From Epiperipatus broadwayi (taxonomy: Eukaryota; Onychophora; Udeonychophora; Euonychophora; Peripatidae), in the NCBI GenBank assembly GCA_028023455.1, contig JAQFVV010012441.1, positions 4,215,911-4,279,910 on the forward strand: a stretch of 64,000 nucleotides of DNA, written 5' to 3'. Numbering within the stretch: the first letter of the stretch is position 1; each line of letters opens with the position of its first letter. The translations under genes and the position numbers were made by a program. The notes below the pieces were generated by a model, which was given only the letters and a program-made list of their open reading frames with translations, was not told where the DNA came from and did not search any database. Below are positions 27,962 through 37,865 of this stretch, piece by piece.

Positions 27962-30900
27962 ATGAAGATAAAAATTGGATCTCTCAACATTAGAGGCTTA
28001 AATGCCACCAAAAAACTTTTTGATCTCAAAAAATGGTTACATACAACACAAACACACATACTGGGGCTTTTGGAAACAAAAATATACAGCAGCTCTCAAA
28101 TTGATCCATCAAAATATTTAGTCAGCCAAGATTTTGTGCCTGCTCAAGGCAATCACCATCACCATCAGGTGGCACAGGTATAATTATTTCCCACAACTGC
28201 CCTTTCAATTCTTTTAAAATTATATATATTGACTCTAATCTTATCATATTAACACTCCATCATAAAAATATCACTCTTAACCTAGTATTTGTATATATAC
28301 CACCAGGCCCTGTCATCATCTCCAGAATAATAGCAACAATAAATTCAATGCTTACAACAGCACCAAATCCCATAATACTCCTGGGAGATTTCAACATGAC
28401 CTACCAAACTTTTGTCACCAAATGGATCCATCAAATAACAATCCCACTTATGAGTGCTGAGGGTTTTCTCCCATCAAACTCAATATCTTTTAATAACAAT
28501 AGATATAAGTCACTTATTGATTTGTGTTTCTACTCACCAATGTTACATCATTATTTTAATCTTGAACTCTGTCCATCTATAATCTCAGATCATGCTGCTC
28601 AGTTCATCACCCTCGACCTAACAAAAATACAGAAAACAACAATAGCCCTCTGAAAGACTATGCGAATACTTCTTCCAGCACAAACAACTGAATTCTTATA
28701 TTCAGAAACATATATAATGCTCCAAAAACTTCAAAACATGTCACTCGATCCAGTACAAAAGTATATAGCATTCACCAATATACTTTCTTTCAACATCAAT
28801 CATATTACCTGCAACTCAACACCCCCCATCAGATTATTAGCATTGGCAGATGAACTACATAAAAGAATAACCATTTCCAGACCAACTACAGATAATCAAA
28901 CACAAATTAAAAAACTTACAGAAATTTTCAACAATACATGCAATACACTAAAGCAATATGTAGCAATAAAAAAAAAAAGCCTTACACAACAACATACTTG
29001 GACCAGAGCATATATACAGTGGGCATTGGGATACCCATCCACAGTCAGAGTGCCTATGGCACTTGAAATAGATGGCTCTATAACAGCTGGACATAACATG
29101 ATAAACCCAATATATCAACATTTAAAAAAAAACTGCAAAAACAGAGAGTGTACATACCAAATGAAGACATATTTGGAGAGCCTGAAACAGACACACCAAT
29201 AACAACAACTGACATTGTATTTCAACTTGCAACAATAACAAACACATGTCACCCAGGACCACAAGGAATTCCCAAATTTGTGTTCAAACATCTTAGTCAC
29301 TTCACAGCAAAATACCTGTTCGATCTAGCCAATTACATATCCCAAAAAATTTACAACATACAAAGTCTATACCCAATTGCAATGGTTCCATTTAACAAAA
29401 AACCAACAGCAATATCATCTTTATCTAATCTACGACCAATTTCAATGGGACCTTTAGGAATAAAAATTCTTGAAAGAGTGATAAAGGAGAAAATAGAACA
29501 ACACATACTCCCTGTGTTATCATCAGCACAATATGCCAAAAAAGGATCATCCATTGGCCAGGGTGCCTTAATGTACAAAACAATTATTGAAGTAGTAAAA
29601 AAAAGAAAGAAATATGCACCAATTATAGTTCAACTAGACATTGAGGCAGCTTTTTACTCAGTGCCTATAGCCAAATTATTAGACGTGCTGAAAAAAACAA
29701 CAACACCTCCATCCCTACTATATATAATAGCCAATCTGCTACTCAGCCATGAAATTCACATCACATTGAATGAAAAAAAATCACCAGCCTTCAGACCGAG
29801 TCAATCCATCCTACAAGGATCCCCCCTAAGTGCCTTGCTCTTTACAATATATATAAATCCTCTATTAATAGAGATACAGAAAAAAATAAAAGCCATTCAA
29901 ATTCCAAACACTGTTTTAAATATATCATGCATAGCCTATATGGACGATGTAACTGTTTTCCTCCCCTCTAAAAAGAACCTCCCCATATTACAAGAGATAA
30001 TCAAGAATTATACCTCAAATTTTAATTTAAAAATTAACACAAATAAAACTGCTGCATGGTCAATATACACAGGCAAGCACTGTACAGAGATGTTTAATGG
30101 TAAACCATCTGCCTTCCTTGGTTTCCCATTCTACCTTGGAACCAATGGAATGAGGCAAAAAAATCAAAATAAATTAAAAATAGATGCTGAAAAAATCACA
30201 GCCTCACTTGAAAAGTCATACCTGTCAATATATGCAAAGGTAGCACTATTTAATCAACTTATAACTACAAAAATTACATACTATACACCTATAATCAAAT
30301 TTGCAAAAACATTCATATCTAAAATCTCATCAATCTGTAACAAACTAATATGGAAGAGAAAGACAGTGGCAATCTCTTTAAAAAATCTGAGCAGACGACC
30401 ACATAGCAATGGACTTGGACTCCATACAATCAATGTTTTTTACACACAGAAATCAGTAAATCTAATAACAGCAACCATATAAAGATTTCCAGACCTGGAG
30501 TGTGTAATCAGTATAATACCCACAGACAGACCACCCCCTTCATATGGATATCTATCCACACTGATTGAAGAACTCAAGCCAATATACAACGAAATATCAC
30601 TCAATAATGACAACAAGTATACATACTGGGACATTTATAATATACTATATCCAAACCAGACACCTAATCTACATCCATCAGTTCTTGGAATAGACAACAG
30701 GCAACTACTGCAACAATTCAGAAAATGGTCATTAGAACCAAAATTATTTGATTTTCTACTTAAGCTTAATCTCAATGCTCTACCCACAACCCATTTCCCC
30801 CATTTCTTTAGATTTCATAGATTCTATACAAATATAGACCCCATGTGTGGGCTATGTCATAGAGAAGAAGAGACACAAGATCATTTTCTTCATTCCTGCA

Positions 30901-31199
30901 GTGCCCTAGAAACAATACATCGCACAATGTTTACCACATACAGAAAGGCTATCATTTCAATTGATGAAATAATAAATACATTTAAAAAAGGCAACAACCC
31001 TGCTATTCGTGCAGCAACATACAGCCTTTATGCCTACTTGTGCACCAGATGCACTTTTGCACTTGCCAATAACCCTCAACGCCACCCAGCAACATATTCA
31101 ATAAAACTATAACTGTTAAGAAAAAGAGACAGCATCCTAGCTCAACCAGATATATTTGCAGCCACATGGTCACACTTGAAACAAAGATTCAGTCTATGA
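27962..31199 (+). pseudogene. LINE A ORF2: APE endonuclease / reverse transcriptase / zinc knuckle (broken)
   Basis: The APE-type endonuclease begins at ATG 27962 (KIGSLNIRGLNATKK, then HILGLLETK), shifts from frame 2 to frame 1 at about 28155, and continues with LLGDFNMTY (nt ~28378-28404) and a SDHAAQF motif near 28585. An in-frame TGA sits at 28651-28653, where TGG is plausible. A frameshift in an A9 run (29124-29132) leads to the RT: HPGPQGIPKF, NLRPISMGP, motif A VQLDIEAAFYSV (~29625-29665), motif B QGSPLSALLF (~29815-29844) and motif C AYMDD (~29935-29950). In-frame TAA codons lie at 30480-30482 and 31110-31112. Between them is the C-terminal knuckle CGLCHREEETQDHFLHSC. The frame closes at TGA 31197-31199. 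ORF2 follows ORF1 by 62 bases, the usual LINE arrangement. Confidence 0.9.
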
Positions 31200-31450
31200 A
31201 ATATAAAGGCCAATAAGATAGATGATGACATTTTCAACATCAGCATTTTTTCCAACTTTAAAAAAATGCAAGCATAAACTGAACTAAATAGAAGGCCAAA
31301 TTTAAAAACAAGAAGAAAAAAAAAGTATGCAGAAAAGATAAAGACTTATATACTGAAAGTTGTAATTTGTTTTTCATTTGTAAAAAATCAATATATTACT
31401 AGATGTAACTCTGTAACTTTTTAGACTCAATAAAGTTTTGCTTTGAAAAA
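31200..31450 (+). promoter_or_regulatory. LINE A 3' UTR with polyadenylation signal
   Basis: This is an A-rich 250-base tail without coding. AATAAA lies at 31429-31434, and the sequence passes straight into the (TAA)n tail at about 31450. The 3' UTR is where family reverse transcriptases usually recognise their own RNA. Confidence 0.7.
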
Positions 31451-31459
31451 TAATAATAA

Positions 31460-31490
<31 letters not shown>

Positions 31491-31496
31491 AATAAT
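31451..31496. repeat. (TAA)n tract between LINE A and the inverted-repeat element
   Basis: About 15 TAA units with one AAA interruption. It is either the element's own tail, the right half of the target microsatellite, or both. Confidence 0.9.
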
Positions 31497-32022
31497 CGCA
31501 TGTTGTTAAAATTGATAATAAATTGAAAGTATGCTAGCCTTTCACATGCGCAATTATAACTGAGACAGCCAATCAGATTTTAAACAGCTATCTAATAAAC
31601 AATCAAGCTAAGACATGAGACAGATTGGCTGTCTCAGTTATAATTGCACATGTGAAAGGCTAGCATACTTTCAATTTATTATCAATTTTAACAACATGCG
31701 ATTTAGATAAATATTGTTTACATACATTGCTGCTATGAAAATTGTGGTATAGTAAATCTGAGATTTCATGCTGTAATATATTATATTAATAACACAATGA
31801 ATGATAATTGTAGATGTTTATATATTTAAAGCTTTCGTGCTAAGATGCTTAAGACTGGTTTATATATATAAAAGTTAAGTTTAGAAAAGGTTGGTATCAA
31901 TCTTTTCTATCAAAATCTCTGTCTCGTGTCTTAGCTTGATTGTTTATTAGATAGCTGTTTAAAATCTGATTGGCTGTCTCAGTTATAATTGCACACATGA
32001 AAGGCTAACGTGCTTTCAATTT

Positions 32023-32024
<2 letters not shown>
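31497..32024. mobile_element. Inverted-repeat (foldback) element between two TAA tracts
   Basis: Arms 31497-31574 and 31623-31700 are reverse complements over 78 bases, with one mismatch that I can find. A third, longer copy at about 31926-32024 is the reverse complement of the left arm plus the 48-base spacer, but lacks the outermost ~20 bases. It ends directly at the next TAA tract. No coding. This is consistent with a MITE or foldback element with ~100-bp terminal inverted repeats in which one arm has been duplicated in inverted form. Confidence 0.8.
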
Positions 32025-32084
<60 letters not shown>

Positions 32085-32124
32085 CAACAACAACAACAAC
32101 AATAATAATAATAGTAATAATAAT
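32025..32124. repeat. (TAA)n / (CAA)n / (TAA)n microsatellite
   Basis: About 19 TAA units, then about seven CAA units, then further TAA and TAG variants. It separates the foldback element from the TIR-bounded unit. Confidence 0.95.
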
Positions 32125-33605
32125 AGTCATCAAATAGCCACCATATCCCATTCGATGGCACCGTGTTCGTGCTAAAACACATAAAAATGCCAATTCCGCA
32201 GCCGACACGTTCGAACTCACGTTTTCTATAATACAACTTTTTTGTTGTGCTACAGATTGCAGGCTGCTATGTCACATTGCAGTACAGCATGTATGTCACA
32301 TTGCAGCAAATAAATTTTTCAAATTCGCACAGTTTATAAAATGGGTACGGATTGGTGAGAAGGTATGTGTATTTGAATTGAATGGATGTTGTTTTCAATG
32401 GATTTTTTTTTATTTTAAAATATTGAAATGTTCAGATTTTGTAAGTAATAATTAACAGACTTTTTACACCATAGTGTATTGAAGTTTTAAGTGGTAAATG
32501 TTGACAAGATATATGTGTAAAGTGAGTTGGAATTAGGTAACGCATCAAGTAACGTACTGTTTGTAACATTCCACGAGACAAACTACTGTGTGTATATTTT
32601 TGAAATAAAAAAGTGCGTTAACACAAAAATATCCAGTAAGAAAAGTACAATTGTACACTGCTTTTTTAAATGTCATAAAAAGCATATATTATAAACATGG
32701 TTAATAAGTAAAGAAGACATTTTATATATATATTTGTTGTTGTTTAAAAAAGTTTTAGTTTCTTTCTTTTCTCTGACTACTGTTATACTTTGTTGAATAT
32801 AGTTTATGTTTATTGTTATCATTTATTTTATAGATGTTAGTAAAAAAATATTTATAAAAATACGATTTTGATATTTTTTATTTTAGCATTACAAACAACA
32901 GAACACTAACCCTAAACCTAAACCTAAAATTAACCCTAAACCTAACCTTAAAACTAACCCTAAACCTAACCCTAAAACTAACCCAAAAACTAACTCTAAA
33001 TCTAACCCTAAAACTAACCCTAAACCTAACCCTAAACTTAACCCTAAAACTAACCCTAAACCTAAACATAACAACTTTTACTTTTAGTTATCATTCTATT
33101 TGAAATAAAAAATAGCGGTAATATCTGTTTGTCTGCAAAAAAAAAATTAAAACAAAGACTAAAAAAGTAAAAAATAGCAATAACACAATAATATCTGTTT
33201 CTCTGTAGAAATAAAATGTAAAAGGAAGACCAAGAAATTTTACTTTTTATTCCGATTATGAGTTTTTAAACAACAACAACAACAACAACAAAAAGCCGTA
33301 ACCCCAGTAAAAAATCTCTGATAGAAAATTGATTTTTCCAATAAAGCAAACTAAAAAACATGAATTAAATTGTAATTTGTTTATTTTATTTTACATTTAT
33401 TATTATCATTTAGTTTGTATACATTAATAAAAAATATTTAAAATTAAATAATATTTAAAAAAGACGATTTTCTTTTGATTTTATTTTTGCATTACAAAAA
33501 ACACATCAAAATGATTATAATTAACTGCATGGGAATGATCATATTTTATAGTTTTAGTGTGAAAATGGCACCATCAAGTGGGATATGGTGACTATTCGAC
33601 GACAA
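32125..33605. mobile_element. TIR-bounded unit (about 1.48 kb) flanked by TAA tracts
   Basis: The left end, AGTCATCAAATAGCCACC... (32125-32162), is the imperfect reverse complement of 33566-33603, which ends ...GGATATGGTGACTATTCG. About three quarters of positions agree over roughly 38 bases. Same-orientation TAA tracts lie outside both ends. The interior has no open frame of note but holds the telomere-like block at 32911-33067 and a possible B-box (GTTCGAACTC near 32210). An alternative is two oppositely oriented copies of one SINE tail, although their TAA tails would then be on different sense strands. Confidence 0.55.
32911..33067. repeat. Interstitial telomere-like repeat
   Basis: About 26 degenerate hexamers of the form AACCCTAAACCTAACCCTAA and AAAACT variants, equivalent to TTAGGG variants on the minus strand. 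The pattern alternates CCCTAA-like and CCTAAA/ACTAAC hexamers rather than being pure TTAGGG. Frames reading FRVRFRVS or LGLGLVLG repeats are artefacts. Confidence 0.85.
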
Positions 33606-33607
33606 CC

Positions 33608-33638
<31 letters not shown>

Positions 33639-33648
33639 CAACAACAAT
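33606..33648. repeat. (TAA)n/(CAA)n tract, right end of the TAA hub
   Basis: About nine TAA units followed by about four CAA units, then the tRNA-like relic. The TAA-then-CAA order repeats that of 32025-32100. Confidence 0.9.
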
Positions 33649-33653
33649 AGTCA

Positions 33654-33734
33654 AGCATTGGTGGTCGAGATGTCAGCACAACTGCCTTACTAGCAGTTGT
33701 CCCGGATTAGCGAGTTCACTTCCCGGCCAATGCT
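33654..33734 (+). pseudogene. tRNA-Val(UAC)-like relic
   Basis: The ends pair perfectly as an acceptor stem (AGCATTGG with CCAATGCT). An anticodon arm AACTGC-CTTACTA-GCAGTT has a perfect stem and a seven-base loop with T at position 33 and anticodon TAC (33688-33690). The D-arm region GTGGTCGAGATGTCAGCAC resembles tRNA-Val. The T arm is abnormal: extra bases (ATTAGC) interrupt it and the T stem does not pair, although GAGTTCACTTCCC is a recognisable degenerate B box. It is therefore probably a SINE head or tRNA pseudogene, not a working tRNA. Confidence 0.6.
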
Positions 33735-34352
33735 ATGACACATGAAAAAAAAACGACAATAAAAAAATAAGTGTTTATGTTTGCGACCTAAAAGTACTAG
33801 GTATGCGGTATATGGTAGTAAAATGCCAAAGAAATGTGAGCTCATTACTCTTTTTCTCATAAAGTAACTTTAAATTAAATAAAGAAAAGTATTTGAAGCT
33901 AACTTATTTTATTGAAGGTATTGTATCTTAGTCATTTTGGAAAACATTAGTGCTTACTATTTGAATTTGTTGATAATAGAATAACAAAAGGTCTTTTTGA
34001 GCATAATCATGAAATTTAAGCTGTGTTGTTCACAATATAAGTTGAATTTTAAAATAAATAAATAAGTAAATACATTTATACACATTAGTTTTGTATAGTA
34101 ATATTATGGATAGGTAAATTAAGCACTATTGAAAGGTGATGTTATTGTGGTATTTTTTTGTTAAAAGAGGCATATTACAAAAGTTGAAATGTGTGCGAGT
34201 AAAGATTTAATTAATTTGTAGAGTTTAGCATATAAAGCATAGTAGAGAAAACAAGTTATATATTTCATTTGGTCCATGAGATTGAATTGAGGAGGAGAAT
34301 CATGTTTTTTCTTATCTAAAATAAAATTATAAATATAAATCTAAAATAAATT
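33735..34352. other. AT-rich spacer
   Basis: No gene or repeat family recognised. Confidence 0.5.
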
Positions 34353-35660
34353 ATGGAAAATGAGAAAGAGTTAAATATGTTAGGACAGGAAAAAGAAACT
34401 ACTGAAGTCTCTGTCACATCAAAAATGATCAAAATGAATTTACAAAGGCAATGTTGCAGAACTTAATGGTAGAAATTAAGCAGAGTCAGGAGAAATTATC
34501 AAAGTATCTAATGAATAAGATTCATGAAAATCAAAAAAAATATGACAAGAATCAAATAAAAATGAAGCAAAGCCAAAAATAGCTTAAACTAAACATGAAG
34601 CAAAGCCATGAAATGTTAATCATGAATATATAAGAGAGTCAATACGAGTTGGAGAATAGGTTGAAACAAAAGATCAAACATATGAAGATAGAGTTAGTTC
34701 ATAAAATAAGAATGGGACACAAGGAAATAAATGATTTATATTTAATGGAGTAGAGATTAAGATGGAAAAGTCTCAAAATCAAATGTAAATAAAGATCAAT
34801 AAGTTAAAAGTTAGTATTGATGAAAGAAAAATTGGACTCAAGAAACAGAAATTAAGACAGAAAAGTATAGATTAAAATGCCAAGATGAAGGTAGAATCCT
34901 AGAAACTGGGTTAAATGAGTATTAATAAATTAATGATAAATATTTAGAGAAGGTACAGAATAGACATGAACAAGAGGTTTAAAAGGTGGAAACTTAGATA
35001 GAGCGAGATCATTCATATTATGATATTACCTTAAATGTGACGTACTCAAAAATACTAGGTTTCTTTCAAAGGAAAATTCAATCATAAACTTAAATGGTGG
35101 TGATAGATATAAGATTTTAACATTAGAAGTAAAACCTTTAAAATCTAAATTGTTTTATCACCATGAAGTATGCAGATGTGAATTAAGATACCTTGACTGG
35201 GGATATAAGAATTTGACTCACTCTTAATGTAAGGCCAATAATATGTGTTGGATTTGTGATATTAGTGATTTAGAAAATATAGTTTATTGCAAGGCAACAA
35301 CCAAATGTACCAATTGTTATGGATATAATAGTAAATATCCAATATATGATGACTATATTTATAAATTTCATTTGGTATAAAGAATCAATATTTATCAGAA
35401 ATAAAAAGGTTGATTTTATTGGTCAAAATTTATGCAACATATATAATAATATAGATTTATTTTCCAAATATTCAGTTAGAATGAAATGTAAGGATGCTAA
35501 TTAGTACAATGGTTGCAGGATATTTGTCTTGTTAATTATAATCTCTTTAATATATATAAACACATAATTGCACATAATCATTAACATCAAAATTGTGGTG
35601 GTTTAGTTTTAATTAACCATGAATTAATCATAGAACACGTAGTTGATAATGATGATCTTA
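34353..35660 (+). pseudogene. LINE C: decayed ORF1 with coiled coil and zinc-knuckle region
   Basis: From ATG 34353 the conceptual product is Lys/Glu/Gln-rich with repeated KMKQSQK-like and KQSHEM-like heptads. It is coiled-coil-like, with many stops and shifts. At about 35168-35370 one frame reads CRCELRYLDWGYKN, a stop, then CKANNMCWICD, YCKATTKCTNCYGYNS and KYPIYDDYIY. The cysteine spacing matches the C-terminal triple-knuckle region of LINE ORF1 proteins of the Jockey type, with the His and some Cys positions lost. A possible start of an endonuclease frame follows to about 35660. It is heavily decayed and the clade assignment is tentative. Confidence 0.55.
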
Positions 35661-35816
35661 TGTTAACTGTTTGGAATTGTTATCTTTATATTTATTAAGG
35701 GTTGAAATATGTGACGTCACTGATGTTGCCATCTACAGTTTTTTTTTGTAGTGTACAAATAACTAAATAAAGAAACAATTGAAAGTCATCTGTTTAATAA
35801 AATATATTTTATTATT

Positions 35817-37865
35817 TGAATGAATTTGGAATAAGTGACCATTTATTTATTAAATTTATAAACGAAATATTTTGTTAAAGTTATTATCAAATAATAACAA
35901 TACCTTTTAAGTTTTTTTTTTAAAAAAATTTACACGTTCACAAGCCAGAGTTTAAAAAAAGGAAAGAACTGCATTTTATCTTACTATAGTAACAGAAATG
36001 ATTTAATCAAGAAGAACCCACTTACTTTCTTTTGCTTAAAATTTTGTGTTTTATTTTATCTTACTTTTACAAATAGATTCTGGACTTATGACAAAGAAAT
36101 ATATTGTATACTGTAAATAGAAAATCTATTTAAAGGGGAAGGAACACAAAACTTTCCTTTATTTGATATTTTTAAGATTCAAATGGAATGATTAATAACA
36201 AACACTATGTTTAACTGATATGAAGCTATGAATATATCAAAATTTATCTTGGATTGTAATATCAACGAAGAATATCATTTAAGGATAAAATGTTCATGCT
36301 AAAGGAATAATTTTTAAAAAATTACTTACATGAAATACGTTTCATTGATTAATAATGATTAAGACTATAATAGTAACCTACTGATAAAAATATTTATCAA
36401 AGTCTCTTTTTCATTAATAATCTTCATTATGAGGTAATTTTATTTTATTATTCATTATAAGCTTGAATAATAGACTTACATAATTAAGTTTTAAATCAAT
36501 TGTTAATGTGTTAAATTTTTTGTGAGAAAGGATTTGTCATTAACCCATTTTTGAATGTATGTTAGGTTTGGACTCAGACTTTCACATGATCCTCAACCAT
36601 CCATGCTATGTCATACCAATGATACACTTGATCACACGCATGTCAAAAAGATAAATAATCATCAATAAAAGTATTTCGTGCTAATCCAGCACTCATCAGT
36701 TGGTCCAGATTATCATCTCCACACATATATACAATCAAATCTCAGTTTATATTAAGATAGCCAATCTTCATACTTAATGGACAGACTTTAAACCAAAGTA
36801 TGAAAAATAGCTATCTTAATATAAGCTGAGCTTTGATTGTATATATGTGTGGAGATGATAATCTGAACCAACTGATGAGTGCTGGTTTAGCATGAAATAT
36901 GTATATTGGTAATTATTTATCTTTTCAACATGTGTGTGATCAAGTATACCAGTGGTATGACATAGCATGGATGGTTGAGGATCATGTAAAAGTCTGAGTT
37001 TAAACCCCCTATATATTACATATATAAGTGCAGGTATAAAAAAGCCTGTACTGTAAAAAAAAATTTCATATTTCAGAATGTTTTAATAATTTAAAAATGT
37101 ATATCATATCTGCTAACTGCAGTCAAAAAGGAGGAAAGTAAATTATAAACATCTATTATAGGCTATTAGATTGCAATTGGTAAATTAATGTTATAATCTT
37201 TATTTTTGCCACCTCATTGTTATTATTATTAACCTAAGTATTTTGACCTTCCTACTGCATAAATGATTATCAAACTATTTATTACACAATTTATTTTACA
37301 ATTAAGATAATACATTGTCTATCCCATAGTACACTTTATCATCAAGTCACTCATTACTCATTGAATAGTATCTTCTTTGCCAAGCAGCATACTTCTCTTA
37401 ACCATTGGCACCCTTACAAATTTATGAGACCATTGTAAATATAAATCTAAACTTCCATAGAGTCATTTGTGGATCAATATATTTATTTGTCTATTTGTTA
37501 GTTATATATTTTAGTTGTCTAAGTATAACATTTATGTAGTATATTTTAGAATGCCCAAATATTTTGTACATAAATGAAGAAAACTACATGGTTCACAATT
37601 TTATTTACTATATGTCATTTCCCAAATATATGAACATTTTCTGCCAACTAGCCCTGCTCAGTTATCATATTTTCTATTATGTTCATGATTGCTCCAATAT
37701 GCAATCCATTCAATGAAAGCACTTATTTTACCTTTACATTTTGGCAGTTTTTATTTATTAGTCTTCCTTTACATTTTGGCTCATGCAACAAGGAAATATT
37801 ACTATATATATATATATATGATACAATGTTACTTCATTACCATTGTTCTTATGAATATTATTCCA
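35817..37865 (+). repeat. Diverged duplication, copy B (partner 23911-25535), interrupted at 36559-37076
   Basis: Same orientation and same order of shared blocks as copy A, about 11.9 kb away. The only large difference is the inverted tRNA-like dimer inserted at 36559-37076. Small differences are scattered evenly, as for neutral DNA. The frames at 37679-37940 are chance openings. Confidence 0.85.
36559..37076. mobile_element. Inverted tRNA-like SINE dimer, copy P1
   Basis: The left arm (about 36565-36770) and right arm (about 36790-37008) are reverse complements at high identity. Each arm carries a tRNA-like head whose B box faces outward: GAGTTCGAATCC-type, here altered to GAGTTTAAACCC on the right and GGTTTGGACTC on the left. 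An A-box-like TAGCATGGATGG lies inside it. The right side extends through ATATATTACATATATAAGTG as in copy P3. GAATGT at 36553-36558 and 37077-37082 is a candidate short target duplication, and copy A of the host duplication lacks the insert. Confidence 0.78.

Larger units (their letters stand above)
26079..31450 (+). mobile_element. LINE A: near-complete two-ORF APE-type non-LTR retrotransposon (L1/Tx1-like) in a (TAA)n site
   Basis: The order is 5' UTR, ORF1 (CCHC gag-like), ORF2 (APE endonuclease, reverse transcriptase, C-terminal zinc knuckle), 3' UTR with AATAAA, and a TAA tail. At about 5.4 kb it is the size expected for a full-length element, and both ends are present. (TAA)n lies on both sides in the same strand sense: 175 bp on the left and about 46 bp on the right. 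Coding is interrupted by about five frameshifts and three in-frame stops, so this copy cannot work as read. RT motifs (QGSPLSALLF; YMDD) and the endonuclease resemble the L1/Tx1 group of LINEs. The exact clade needs a phylogeny. Confidence 0.9.

Noticed and set aside
26079-31450. Assignment of LINE A to the Dong/R4 clade because of the TAA site
   Set aside because: LINE A has two ORFs and an N-terminal APE endonuclease (LLGDFN, SDHA motifs), whereas Dong/R4 elements have one ORF with a C-terminal restriction-like endonuclease.
32878-33074. Repetitive FRVRFRVS and LGLGLVLG frames
   Set aside because: Translations of the telomere-like hexamers.
33654-33734. Functional tRNA-Val gene
   Set aside because: The T stem does not pair and carries extra bases.
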